A program made the translations under genes and the position numbers. The notes under the pieces are model-generated. The model was not told the origin of the DNA and did no database searches. It worked only from the letters and a program-made list of their open reading frames with translations. Shown here piece by piece: positions 19,199-30,569 of a DNA stretch of 64,000 nucleotides; position 1 is the first letter of the stretch; each line of letters begins with the position of its first letter. The DNA lies in contig JAIXMG010000020.1 in assembly GCA_025201345.1 (NCBI GenBank), positions 248,001-312,000 of the forward strand, read 5' to 3'. This stretch comes from Thamnidium elegans (Eukaryota; Mucoromycota; Mucoromycetes; Mucorales; Mucoraceae).

Positions 19199-19870
19199 AG
19201 CTATAAAGAAAACAATTCACAATTTAAAGATATCGCTGAAGGAGGAAAAAAAAAAAGAATTCGCGAATTAGCAACTGTAGACGCACACCAGCCAGTGAGT
19301 AGAAAGCATACGAAGGTCACTGTAAAGATATTAAAGTTGTTCTTCCTGGTCCAAATATCGATGGTATTATTAAATGTTAATCTTGATATTCCCTTTTCCC
19401 TTGTCGAAGTTTTCGGCTCCCTTAACAACCCTAGTGATAATTACAATCACTACAAAGGAGACCGAAGTAAACTGGCTAAAAATTTCAAGTATCTGCTTAA
19501 AGTGACTATATCTATGAAGGGTATACCGTCATTCAAATCTGCCTGTAAAATCAAGCTTTTCGGTATTCACATTTACTATGATCAAGTTTATGTTTACTCA
19601 ATGTCGATGCCAATGTGGGGTGTATTTGTCTTTAAGCCTGAGTCTAAATTTGATATCCCCATCAATCCAGCTTTGTTCTCTTCCGCCCTGCCAACCTTTA
19701 TCTCAAAACTATTTCAACTAAGAGAGTTGCTTGACCATTTTTCAAGCGAATTGGAGGTATTTCTATCAGTTAACGATTATGAATCAAGCTCATCTTTTGA
19801 CAATGATAAATCTACCTTGTCCAATCAAATGATCTCTCGAAATAAACGCAAGCACTACCAACGTTCTTAA
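19199..19870 (+). pseudogene. Broken ORF of an uncharacterised repeat family
   Basis: An open frame runs from a stop at 19196 to TAA at 19868-19870 (about 223 codons) but has no ATG until deep inside (near 19358), so a 5' portion is missing or unrecognised. The product contains VTVKILKLFFLVQISM, CKIKLFGIHIYYDQVYVY, SMSMPMWGVFVFKPESKFDI and FISKLFQLRELLDHF. From memory, similar KVFGIQV...MxxxGVY...F.IP blocks recur in many uncharacterised proteins of mucoralean genomes; I cannot check this. Most likely a truncated member of a multicopy family rather than a working gene. Confidence 0.5.
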
Positions 19871-20040
19871 CATGTCTAGCAGCAAATTGTAACTTACAAA
19901 ATAATTATATTATTATTTTCATTTTTATTTTTATTTTTTTATATTGTTTTACATTGTTCGAAGGCTTTTTACTAGTTCTTCTTTTTAAAAAAAAAATACA
20001 CATTACGTTTTATTTTAATATTTTATTTTATTTTATTTCA

Positions 20041-20151
20041 ATGAGTAATTTTATACACGAAGACAGTCAAGAAAACCTTTACAACTATGATGGTTTAAAA
20101 GTTAATGTCGAAATGGAAGTTGATCAGGACATGTACCCAGTTGATTACTGA
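20041..20151 (+). CDS. Possible 36-aa acidic micro-protein
   Basis: ATG to stop gives 36 aa, MSNFIHEDSQENLYNYDGLK then an acidic end (EMEVDQDMYPVDY). It follows a TTTTATTTTA-rich leader like those of other genes here and ends 136 bp before the nicotinate phosphoribosyltransferase start. It could be a micro-protein gene, an upstream ORF in a long leader of that gene, or chance. Confidence 0.3.
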   Translation: MSNFIHEDSQENLYNYDGLKVNVEMEVDQDMYPVDY

Positions 20152-20287
20152 CTTCAAGATTATTATTTTTTCAATCCCCACCTTGTCTTCCCTGTAAAAT
20201 TCGCAGTCTTCTTCTGCCTCATAAACATGTCTCTTACAAATAAATAAAACAGCCCCCTTCCCCCCTTTTTGTTTTAGTAAATCAACC

Positions 20288-21664
20288 ATGACAACTAAAC
20301 ATGAATCACTCATGTCTATTCTAGACAATGACCTTTACAAATTCACCATGCAATACGCAGTTCTTAAGCATTACAAGAGAGACATTCCTGTTGTATACCA
20401 GTTCACTAATCGAGAGAAAGATCTTTCGTTGAATTTAGCTTCTTTCCAATGGTTGCAACAACAAATTAAAGGTAATGTATATTTATATATATATACTTGT
20501 CTATTGAAATTCTTATTTAAAAAATATATGCTAGATATGGAACACCTTCGTTTAACAGAGACAGAACGCGAATATATGTCTAAACTTTCGTTCTTTGACC
20601 AAGAATATGTAGACTACCTTTCCCAATTTCAATATAAACCCAGTGAGCAAATCAAGATCAAGTATGACGAAACGACACATGAGCTTGATTTGGAAATAAC
20701 CGGTAAATGGCATGAAACGATCTTGTATGAGGTACCTTTGCTTGCATTGATCTCGGAAGCCTATTTTCGATTTACAGATTGTGATTGGAATTATGATGGT
20801 CAAGTCGAAAAAGCCAACCAAAAGACAAGAGAGTTACTTGAATATGGCTGTGTATTCTCGGAATTTGGTACTCGCAGAAGACGTAATTTCAAAACTCATG
20901 ATTTAGTCATGAAATCCATTTATCAAACCAGTGAAGCGTACAAAGAAGAATGTCAAAAGTTGGACAAGGTACCTAAGGGAAGTTTTTCGGGTACTAGTAA
21001 TGTGTACCTTGCTATGAAGTATAATGTATTGGCTATTGGAACAGTTGGTAAGTATACACGTACAAAAAAAAAAAGAAAAAAAAAAGAAAGGACAGTATTT
21101 TAAGCTTTTTTTTTTGTAGCACATGAATTCTTTATGGCAGCTTCAGCATTAGAAGGTGTACAACATGCCAACCAAATGACATTGGAGATTTGGAACGGTG
21201 TTTATAAAGGAGCACTTGGCATTGCATTGACTGATACATTTACAACAGACGTATTCCTTCGTGACTTTAATGCTGAACTTGCAAGTAAATTTACTGGTGT
21301 ACGCCAAGACTCTGGTAATGCCATCAAGTTTATTGATACCATGGTAAACCATTATAAATCGATTGGTATTGATCCCAGTACCAAAGTCATTGTGTTTTCA
21401 GACTCGTTAAACGTAAAGCGTGCGATTGAATTGTACGATTATGCTCGCAAGGCTGGTATTAAAGCAAGTTTTGGTATTGGTACCTCGTTAACAAATGATT
21501 TCCAAAGAGTCAGTGATCCAAGTGTGAAGAGTAAAGCATTGAATATTGTGATCAAGTTGAAAGAATGTGATGGAAAAAGAGTTATTAAGCTTAGTGATGA
21601 TTCTTTAAAACATAGTGCTGATGTAGAAACTACATTAGCTTTTAAACGCCAGTTGGGTATTTAA
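20288..21664 (+). CDS. Nicotinate phosphoribosyltransferase
   Basis: Exons 20288-20471, 20535-21047 and 21120-21664; 413 aa, the usual length. It makes nicotinate mononucleotide from nicotinate, PRPP and ATP in the NAD salvage (Preiss-Handler) pathway, in cytosol/nucleus. Family blocks: NDLYKFTMQYAVLKHY near the N-terminus, FGTRRRRNFKTHD, FSGTSNVYLAMKYN, GTVAHEFFMA (the His of GTxAHE is the phosphorylated residue in the bacterial enzyme), LTDTFTTDVFLRDF, GVRQDSGNA and IIVFSDSLN-like VIVFSDSLNVKRA. The first intron is 63 nt, divisible by three, with no in-frame stop, so an unspliced product would carry a 21-residue insert; splicing is required to match the family. Confidence 0.95.
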
Positions 21665-22483
21665 ATCTTTACTTTTTGTGTTTCATAAATCTTTTTAACT
21701 TGGCAGTTTTGTCCTTTTTTTTTAATCGGATTTCCGTTATATATAAAAAGAAATGTAAATAATGATGCGTTCTTTGTGTTAATGATGTTACTTGCATGCA
21801 TAACTTTTGTACCTATAAAATACCTTGACAACGGAATAGTTTTTTTTTTATTTAACTAAAAGTATAGACGACACGTTTCCTATTGTTTTTTAAAAAAAAT
21901 CTCCCTGCAGCACAGTAAAAAAAAAAAAAAAAAAAAAAAAGGATGATATAAATGCCTTTTTTTGGTGATAGTTAGAAAAGAAATATATATATATATATAC
22001 AGGATTGCATTAATATTATTATTATTAAATGCACTAAACATGTAAAAACATAGATACACACATACGAAACAAAAGAGTAAAGTAGCACAGACTACAATAG
22101 TTTAACTTGTGAGGCTAAACAAGCTAAGCAACTAACGGCTTTTTTTTTAAAAAAATGTATATTTTAATAAACAAATATTAAAAACGGATCTTTGCACCAT
22201 TTTGATATTATTTTTTCGCGCGAGTTTATTTTTTATTTATTTACTGAGTATAATAATTTGTTATTGATTCTCCCCTGCATGCCGTCTCTCACTTATTTGA
22301 ACAAATCGGAGCTGGTTACAAAAAAAAAAAAAAAAAAAAAAAAAGTTTTTTTAAGGCAACATGATATAAAAGTAATCAGTACACATTCTTTTTTTGTTTT
22401 TATTTCTTCTTTCTTTTTTTTTTGTTTTTTTTTTTTTTTTGTTTTTTTTTGGCAACATTTTCGTTCTCTTCTTCTTTTCTCGT
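21665..22483. other. Intergenic region with long A/T runs
   Basis: Contains A-runs at about 21917-21940 and 22320-22344, a TATATATA patch (21983-21998), an ATT triplet run near 22014-22026 and T-runs just ahead of the next gene. No gene recognised. Confidence 0.5.
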
Positions 22484-23634
22484 ATGCAACTCGATATCGA
22501 ATCGAAAAATATCATTGAATTTCGTTCACAATTTACAATAAATCATTCCAAATACAAGTCCGAATCATTACAAGATGATATCATGAATCAATCATCTCAT
22601 CCTATTTGGTAAGAATATATATATAATAGTACAATTTCTTTAATGTAATACAAACACAACAGATTATATAGGTCAACAGATAAACACCCACTTCCAAATG
22701 AATTTGACTTGTGGATAAAAACACATGCAAATGAAAGTGGACCCAACATACCTACTAAAATTCAAAGAAAGAAATCAGTTTTATCTATGGTTTCATTTTT
22801 AGAAGAGTCGAGTAGTGATGATGATGATGAAGAACAGGCGCCACTTACGCCCCCTCATAAAGAAAATTTCCCCACATTACCAGGTAATTTATATTACAAT
22901 TTAAAAAAAAAATGTAATAACACTAATAATAATTAAATATAGTGCTGAATCAATCAGAATATCATGTAAATATACCAGAACGTAAAATTCGTCTCCGTAG
23001 ACAACCACCTATTATAACTAGAGCCATACCCACCAATATCGTCACCACCACCACCACCGCCAACTCGCCGATCAAAATCCCGGAAATAAAATCCTTCCCG
23101 AAACTAACTAAAAAGCCTTCCTGGTTTAAAAACTTATTTCTAAGCAACAACAACAATAATAATAAACCTAAAAATAGAAAAAGTGAAATATTTTCTGGAT
23201 TATTTACATCGAATAATACTTATCCAATCGATCACAAAAAGACTTTAAAAAAGAAGAAGGAAAAGGTACAACGTATACCCTTAATAACAAGGTATCCGCT
23301 AGATACGGAAAGAGCTGTTTATCAATTATCTCATTTAAAGTTGAATAATATAAGGAGACCGTTACAGCAACAAGTGGTTATTTCGAATATGATGTATTGG
23401 TATCTTTCCATTACCGAACAAATCGAATATCAACCTGTACAAGAAGACCACCAGAAGCCGCCACTAACTCATGTGTCTAGTGTTACCGAATATCAACAAC
23501 CTGCACATGAACAGCAAGGAGGACAGAGACCTGCTTCTCCGCCGTCACCGCCACTGAATGATGTATCAACAAAATCAAGTAAAAAAAAGTATAAACCTGT
23601 ACCTAATACAGACTACGTTTCTCGTCAGAAGTAA
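22484..23634 (+). CDS. Zds C-terminal domain protein
   Basis: Exons 22484-22608, 22672-22883 and 22943-23634; 342 aa. The core KKPSWFKNLFLS (about residues 169-180), then RYPLDTERAVYQLSHLKLNN and RRPLQQQVVISNMMYWYL (about 231-266), matches the order PSW..LF ... ERAIYR.SHIKL...RR.L..QVLLSNFMY.YL that I know from fungal Zds proteins. Zds proteins bind PP2A-Cdc55 and control its location, mitotic entry/exit and polarity. The N-terminal half has an acidic SSSDDDDEE patch and basic stretches; the protein is much shorter than yeast Zds1. The intron 1 acceptor must be the second AG (22670-22671); the first AG gives an immediate stop. Low-complexity linkers (Asn runs, Pro/Ser) suggest disorder outside the core. 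Confidence 0.7.
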
Positions 23635-23875
23635 AAAAATAAAAATTGTACAGAAAAAAAAAAAAAAACCTTGTGATATTTTGTAATCGTTTACGCTGTT
23701 TTAATGTTGTTGATCATGCACTTTTTATACCATTTTAGAGTAAAAAGCCATTCCCCCCTTCTCTCCCTAACTAACTCCCCCCCCCCAACAACAAAAAAAG
23801 AAACTCTTGGTACTGATTATATAAAAATATTCTACAGCAAAAGAATCTGTAGTATTATTATTATTTTCTTTTTAT

Positions 23876-25540
23876 TCAAGTGACAGTATTTAATCTTTGT
23901 AAACTATCTGTTATTTCGTCAATTCTATTATTTTCATTATTTGCATGATTATTATAGTATAGACGACGAGTGAACTCTCTTCCCGAATGAATGGAAGTTT
24001 TAAAATACGTACGTAACGTATGAACATTTTGACCACTAAAGACACAAAAGGCACGTTGATATTCCGCATTGTATTCTTTAGGAGGCGGTCTACAGAACTG
24101 TTGAAATTCTGGGTTTTGAAACGCAGGCACAAATGATAAACTAAGATGAGTTAACCTTCTGCAGTGGATGACCAAGACAGAAATGGCTTGCACTGTAAGC
24201 TGGTCACAGTAAGAGAGATGAATACGCTCTAATGAGATACTGGTACGTGCGTTTCGGGTAAGAGACATAATGGCTCGATTGGTAATGCGTGTACATTTTA
24301 CTAGGCCAATTCTTTTTAGCTTTGGTAAGGTTGCTAAGGCAATCACTGTATCGTCCCCGAGGTTGTTACAGGATGCCAGGTCAATATATCGAATACGAGT
24401 ACATTTAGATGCTAATTGAATAATGGACGCATCTGTTATATGACGGCAGGAGCCCAGATGAATGTAATGTAGGTATCTACCAAGACGAGATAAATGTTCA
24501 ACTGCTTTATCTGTAATGTTTACACACTTGTTGAGTATTAAGTTACGTATTTTGGGTGATGCTAAGGTGATACAATCTACTGTACTATCTGTAATTGAAA
24601 CTACATTTGTCAAGTCTAGAATCCTTAGTTGGTCAAATGGGTCTGTAGCAAGTGGGGATTTGGTAAATCCAAAATCGTTCAGGAATTGACATTGGTTTAC
24701 TTTTAATTCACGCAGTTCTTTACAGTGTGTAAAGATGTCGATTAAAGCGGTATTGGTTATAGAACAATTGACTAGGTCCATTTCTAGTAAAGTAGGACAA
24801 TATGTTGTTAAAGCCTTTATAGATTCATCTGATAACTTTTTCCAGTTTGATAGTCTAATCTACATTATAAAAAAATAAAATAAAAATAAAAAATAAAAAA
24901 ATAAAAAGTTAAACATGTTTCTCCTTTCTTTTTTTTTTTTTCTTTTTTTACTCCTTACTCTTCTCAAATCTCTACAACCTTCAGCTAAAGTAACAATACT
25001 TTTATCAGTGATACCGATAGGGTCCTCTTTTGCAGTGGGATTAATAGAAAGGTTTAAACCTTGCAAGTTTTTGCAAGTGCTTGCAATCATAAGAATAGAT
25101 TGATCGGATATGTTTTTAATATCAGATAAATCGATGGACAACAAATATCTCCCAACGTCTTTATCCAGAAAATTAATTATACCATGATCAGTAATATAAG
25201 AACAACCGGTGAGAGTCACACGATCTAATTGTTTGCATACAGATAGTGTCTCTAAGGATTCATCACTAATAAAATCAGATACGGCTGATAAGTTAATACG
25301 TCTTATCAGTGGTGCGTATGGTATATAGGTTGCGTCTGTGAGTGAAAGTGTCTTTTGGAATTTTATCCAGGTTTGAGGCTTTAGTAAAAGTGGTTTATGC
25401 CATAGTAATTGTAAGGCACAGTAACTCCAAATCTTGCAAGTTAAAGCACAATTTAATAAATCTTGCGAACATGTATCTGATTCTAATATATTTTGTAATA
25501 TTTGAAGTAATAATTCAGAAGGTAAAGTAGAGATGGACAT
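23876..25540 (-). CDS. F-box/leucine-rich-repeat protein, Grr1-like
   Basis: Exons 24959-25540 and 23876-24859, intron 99 nt; 521 aa. The F-box is at the N-terminus (STLPSELLLQILQNIL...LTCKIWSYCALQLLW, residues about 4-50). Cysteine-containing LRRs follow: LTGCSYITDHGIINFL, LNKCVNITDKAVEHLSRLG, LGSCRHITDASIIQLA, LASCNNLGDDTVIALA, LVKCTRITNRAIMSL and LSYCDQLTVQAISVLV. The C-terminal FCRPPPKEYNAEYQRAFCVF plus SGQNVHTLR is typical of Grr1/Pof2-type fungal proteins. It should be the substrate receptor of an SCF ubiquitin ligase; Grr1 targets include G1 cyclins and glucose-signalling factors. Its ATG is just 66 bp from the stop of the Pus4-like gene, same strand. Confidence 0.88.
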
Positions 25541-25606
25541 TTTATAAAAGATGAAGAAAAAAAGAAAAAAGAAAAAAGAAAATAACTCGTGCTACATAAT
25601 AAAAAA

Positions 25607-26381
25607 TTATTCTCCTTTTATGTTTTTTACTGAAAATGTATCATCTAATTGTAAAGCATGTTGTACATGAAATGGTCCTTGTCGCGTTCTTTTTAATGCT
25701 GTCATATGTCCACAAGTACCCATAGCTATAGCTAAATCATGTACTAGACTTCTCATATAAGTACCCCCACCACATATCACTTTGATTTCAATTACATCTT
25801 GATTAAAACTTGTTAATTTTAATTGTTCAATATAAACATGTCTAGCCTTAATTGGTTCTGGTAATGTTATGTCCTGTCTCGCATAATCATATAATCTTTT
25901 ACCTTGAATTTTAAGTGCAGAATAACTGCGTATTTTGCTATATTAAGAAAATGTTTTCTTTTTTTTTTTGAGTGTTTACTTACATGGGAGGTACTTGTGT
26001 AATATTTCCTTCAAAAAGAGGTAATGTTTTTAATAAAAGTTCTTGTGTGATATGACACGTTTTCGCTGTTGAGGTTAATTTTCCCATTGCGTCAAATGTA
26101 TCTGTTGCTTGTCCTAATTTGGCTTGTACCAAATACTCTTTGGTGCCTGATAAAAAGTCTGGTAATTGTTTACAACTTTTGCCGACACCTAATACGAGTA
26201 CACCTTCTGCCATGGGATCTAATGTTCCTCCATGTCCAATCTTAATCTTGTCTCGTCTTTTGACATGTTCTGTAGTTAAACTAGCCATAATTTCATTTTG
26301 AACAAAATCGGTTGCTTTTCTAGAAGTCCAACCTTTTGGTTTATAAACTGCAAATACATTATTTATAGCAAAACGAAACAT
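25607..26381 (-). CDS. tRNA pseudouridine-55 synthase (TruB/Pus4 family)
   Basis: Exons 25984-26381 and 25607-25925; 238 aa. Family blocks in order: VFAVYKPKGWTSRKATDFV, KIGHGGTLDPMAEGVLVLGV (catalytic Asp in GGTLDP, about residue 53), KEYLVQAKLGQATDTFDAMG, then across the intron VPPIYSALKIQGKRLYDYAR and CGGGTYMRSLVHDLA, RTRQGPFHV. The acceptor at 25926-25927 is chosen because it yields IYSALK; an earlier AG would insert four residues. The enzyme isomerises U55 of tRNA in mitochondria and cytosol. Only 26 bp separate its ATG from the stop of the upstream same-strand gene. Shorter than yeast Pus4, closer to bacterial TruB without the PUA domain. Confidence 0.93.
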
Positions 26382-26407
26382 GACAACAAAATAGTTTTTT
26401 TATTTTT

Positions 26408-27095
26408 TTAAAAATTTTTACGAGAAGAAGTTCTACGTTCTACTTCAAGTACCGACGTGCCTTCAGATTGCAATTGTTTCTCAAGTAAATGGTTTGCTAT
26501 ATCAGTTCTTGATTTGTTTATATCGCTGGTAGATAATACTTGACGAAATGTATCGGCGATCATGATTGCATCAGATGTACTTAAAATAGATGATTGCATA
26601 GTGTGGTCTACGAGTTTACTCGTTTTCTTCATCTTCTGCATGTTCCTCCACAACCAAACAATAATACAGATTGCTATCATCACCAGTAGGCTGACTATAA
26701 TGACTATCAATAGGATCCATTTATGAGCGAGATGATCTCGACTGATAACCAATAACGGTTTTGGCGTAGACTCTAGAAAAAAGAAACCCTATTTTTAAAT
26801 AAATATTGTGCGTTTTTCTTTAGCACTTACGAATGACGTTGAATTGAATTGGAAAACTGTCACCAAATTCTTCTTCTAGTTGGTGAGTTGCTATAGATAC
26901 GTTAAACTGCCAAGTCTTGTTTAATGCACCTGTTGCTAAACTAATTGGAAACCAATCATCTGTTACTTGTATTTGGAAAAACGATCGAGTTAAATTAAAC
27001 CAAGATTTCATCGATTTCTCTGTAGCATTTTCCAATAGGATAGTCTCAAGGTGTAAATCATATACTGTCATATTCTAAACTATTATTATACAGCT

Positions 27096-27155
<60 letters not shown>

Positions 27156-27485
27156 GCTTGTAAAAAGAAATAACAAAAAAAAATACCTTGATTTACTTAC
27201 AAATAAAGTATAACTAATAATTATGTTTAGTTTTATATAAATATCAAGATGAGGAAATAAGCTTACTTTTGGTTAATTATAAATGTATAATGGTTATAGT
27301 GGTACCATATTTCGTTGGGTGTCGGGTAACATAATGCTAATGTATTATTACACACTACATATATAAAGAAAATTTAGATTCAAAGAGCTAGTATCTATTG
27401 TTTTTTTTTTCTTACCGTGATTGTTTTGTAATTCAAGTGAGTGAGTCAATGATATAAAAAAGAGTATTAAGAGTGAGTAATGCAT
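26408..27485 (-). CDS. Orphan type I membrane protein (signal peptide, N-glycosylated ectodomain)
   Basis: Exons 27416-27485, 27267-27354, 27201-27213, 26831-27074 and 26408-26772; 259 aa. It starts with a clear signal peptide (MHYSLLILFFISLTHSLE). The ectodomain has N-x-S/T sites (CNNTLALC, QNYTLFNMT, ENAT, FNLT, LNKTW, FNVS) and the two-cysteine segment VCNNTLALCYPTP. One transmembrane segment (WILLIVIIVSLLVMIAICII, about residues 150-172) is followed by a basic stop-transfer (MQKMKKTSK) and a cytosolic tail of about 80 aa ending SSRKNF. Exon 3 is 13 nt; skipping it creates a stop, so it is needed. Intron 3 contains a 57-nt poly-A (T on the plus strand). No family recognised; a receptor, adhesion or polarity protein (Axl2/dystroglycan-like layout) is one possibility. 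Confidence 0.7.
27098..27154. repeat. 57-nt poly(T) run inside an intron
   Basis: An uninterrupted T run of 57 nt (A on the coding strand) inside intron 3 of the orphan membrane protein gene. Exact length may be unreliable in the assembly. Confidence 0.9.
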
Positions 27486-28281
27486 CTTGATATATATATA
27501 AAGCAAAAGCAAGGGAGAGAAAGAGAGAGAGAGAGAGAAATGGGTTCGATTTTTATAAGCGAGAAAAAAAAAGGGGGGGGGGAGATCGTCCTTGTAAACA
27601 GAAGGTTTTATATCGATCTCACTCTTTTTGTATATCGGAAAATGCATTATACGAACAAATCGACAAACTTCTTTACTTCGCCGTAAATCGGTTTCCAAAT
27701 TAAATTGTATTTGGATACATCGTACGTCAATACCTTCCTTGCCAGCTAAAAAAGATAGAAACAGTTATTTTAGGTACTATTATTTAGAGCTTATAAATAA
27801 ACACAGAAATAACATGCTTAACTAATACGCCAAAATGCATATACAATCATCTTTTTGTTTTATAATATTTAGCTGTGCACTTATTATGAATTCATGTGAT
27901 ATTTCAATGGAGCCAAAATAAACGTCGCTTCCGAAATATATCTGGTAATACTTTTCTGTCGAGTCTCAAAAAGCGTAGAGACAAAAAAAACCTTCATCGG
28001 ATTTATTATGTACAGTGTGCGCTTTCCAAAGATGAAGCTTTAATGATCAAGCTTTTCAAACTATCTGCGTTTAAAATAAAAATATCACAAACTGTGGTGG
28101 CCAGATGACATAAAAACCTCATATGCTAACCACCCCAGATTTCCCCCAATTTAATTCAACCCTTTTAAGAAACCCTTTTATTTACTTATCACGTGTAAGA
28201 GAAAGAGAAATATAATTCCATTTCACTTGGAAAATTCCCCTTTTTTTTCTCTCTTTTTCCTTTCACTAAAAAAAAAAAAAA
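27486..28281. other. Divergent intergenic region
   Basis: Promoter region between the membrane protein (-) and acyl-CoA-binding protein (+) genes. It holds a GA tract (about 27515-27538), a G-run (27574-27582) and short ORFs with no recognisable domain. No RNA gene seen. Confidence 0.5.
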
Positions 28282-29438
28282 ATGAGTACAACATCAGCAT
28301 CACTTTACATAACGCAAGTAAGGTTTTGTCGAGCATTAGCCGTGGTACGGTCATTACCTACCGAAAGTGGAGGATCGTTTCAACCGTCCGTACTAGATAG
28401 ATTAAACTTTTACGGACTTTATAAGCAAACACTTGCGGGTGACTGCATGCTGATGAAACCCTCTTCAAGGCATATAGTTCAGTATGCCAAATGGTTAGGA
28501 TTTAAACGAATATATTCATCTTTTTAGTTATTTAAATAAATTCTTAGGAAATCTTGGGATAGACTTCGAGGAATTAGTCCAATTGACGCTCAAACCATGT
28601 ACATTCATGCACTCATTGATTTATTAAAACAAGTACAGTATATTTAATGCCAAAAAAAAAAAAAAAAAAAAAAAGACTTTTTTTTTAATATTTTTTTGTG
28701 TTAGTATTTAGAACAATATCCAAATTCTGAATTAACTACAAGTTTAAATGAATCATTAGATTATTTACAAGAAGTTCAAGATACAAATATGGAAGAAGGT
28801 AAACGTTTTGTTTCACACACACACACTTTTTTTTTTTCTCATGTATTTTATTGTTACACAATCAAGAAAATCTTGTTGAATGGGATACAAACGACCAAGA
28901 AAAAGAAGAATACTATTTAGGCCAAATAGAGTCTACTCAAATCCTATCAGAGCAACACCCATCTTATTTTTCTAGCCCTATTACCAGCGAATTTCCGGCA
29001 ACGCCAGAACTTTCGCCCAGACAATACCAGCTTAAATCACTGTATAACACGCAAGAGCATCAAGACTTTGATAACGAAGTAGCTACAACTACCTCTTCAT
29101 TATACCTATCAACGCCTAGTCAGCACCCTTATACCACCGTAAAACCAAATACCAATCAAGCATTACAAAGCTTACAAACAGAAGTAGCTACACTTTGTCA
29201 AGAGATACAGCAGTTACGAAGAAGGCAAGGCAGCAAAAGATGGAGATTACTTTGGATATTTAAATCAGTTGCGCGACAAACATTTTTTAATTTAATTATA
29301 TTATTTTTATTATTTATTGTACTCTGGAAACGAAAATCCCCTATTGCTTATGCAATCTTGGCTTATACAGGTCCACGTACCAGAGATTTGTTACGGTACT
29401 TTTCGAATCATGTCGTATTCTGGAAAATCACTGTTTAA
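28282..29438 (+). CDS. Membrane-anchored acyl-CoA-binding protein (ACBD5/Atg37-like)
   Basis: Exons 28282-28493, 28548-28632, 28705-28798 and 28867-29438; 320 aa. The N-terminal acyl-CoA-binding domain spans about residues 12-95: FCRALAVVRSLP, FQPSVLDRLNFYGLYKQTLA (the FYGLYKQ core) and AKWKSWDRLRGISPIDA. A disordered Ser/Thr-rich linker follows, then a coiled-coil (LQTEVATLCQEIQQLRRRQG) and a hydrophobic membrane segment (FFNLIILFLLFIVLWKRK) near the C-terminus. This layout matches ACBD5/Atg37, tail-anchored peroxisomal proteins that tether ER and support pexophagy; anchoring to another organelle is possible. The first donor, GTTAGG, is weak but required for AKW-KSW. Confidence 0.85.
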
Positions 29439-29609
29439 AAAATAAATCCTCCTTATCAGGAAAACACCTTGTGACAATCGAATACTCGAGTCACATTTTA
29501 AACTTTTTTTATAAAAATACCATTCTTCTTTTTTTTTTGTATTCCCCCTTTTTTTCTTACCTTCTTTTTTTTATATACATATATAAATATTTATGCAAAA
29601 AAAATAAAA

Positions 29610-30340
29610 ATGGAATCAGTAAATACAAGGTCGAATATGCTATTGGTAAAAGATATGAACCCTATTGCAAGAAACTTTGACTGTGAAGTTATTGTATTAC
29701 AAAAAGGTAAATAATAAAAATGCAAAAAAAACACACACACACACAGAAAAAGTTCCAACATAAAAGGGATATAGATGGGGATCCAGTCACAACGCGCGAT
29801 GGAGAAATGATTTATAGATACCTTGTAGCGGATAAAACGGGTTCAGTTATACTTAGTGTATGGGGAGAAATGGGAAAGGATATAAAGAGTGGAGATATTT
29901 TAAGGATTTCTGGAGTGTAAGTATATGTCCTCTCTCGCACATAAATATATTAATTTTTTAATATGTGTAGAGATAATAAATTAAGACAAGGTAGATTATT
30001 TATTTCAACATCTAAATCGTGTAAATTAAAAAGAGTTGGACAAGACACATTTCCATTCGTGGAGAAACCTAATATGTCCGAAATTGAATTCCACCAGACC
30101 CACAACAACAATAATAATAGACCAACTCAACCGAATCGTATATCTCGTCCATTAGACAATAATAGACATCAGCAACGCGGATACCAAAATAATACTCATA
30201 ACAGTCATCCCTATAACGCTAGAGGAAGAATACATAGAGGAGGTCATATCAATAATAATAGAGGTAGAGGAGGAGGAGGAGGAGGGGGAGGAGGAGGAGG
30301 AGGAACTAGATTTCATCAAGATTTAGATAATCCTATGTAG
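29610..30340 (+). CDS. SOSS-B/hSSB-like single-stranded DNA-binding protein
   Basis: Exons 29610-29706, 29775-29916 and 29971-30340; 202 aa. The N-terminal OB fold reads LLVKDMNPIARNFDCEVIVL, YRYLVADKTGSVILSVWGEM and GDILRISGV, then GRLFISTSKSCKLKRVGQ and FVEKPNMSE, parallel to NABP1/2 (VADKTGSINISVWDD ... PNFSEPNPE). The acceptor at 29773-29774 is picked since earlier AGs give a stop; it yields KDGDPVTTRDGE. The C-terminal tail is Asn-rich then Gly/Arg-rich (RGRGG followed by a Gly run), likely for nucleic-acid binding or condensation. In animals SOSS-B recruits repair factors to double-strand breaks and acts with the Integrator complex. It lies in a tight plus-strand run with Bub2 and a RING-BRCT gene. 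Confidence 0.85.
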
Positions 30341-30569
30341 AGTTTCCTTTTTCTTTTTTTCTTTTTTTTTTTTTTGAGAGAGAAAATAACTTTGTATCAT
30401 AATGAAATAAGTAATACGTGACTCGTATAGAATATATCCCCCCCCCCTTTCTTCCCCCCTCTTTTTTTTTCTCTTATATTTATTATGTATCTATGTATCT
30501 ACAATTTTTTTCTGCCTCCCTTTTTTTCGTCTGTTTTCTTTATACCTTTTCTTTTTTTTTAAAAAAAAA

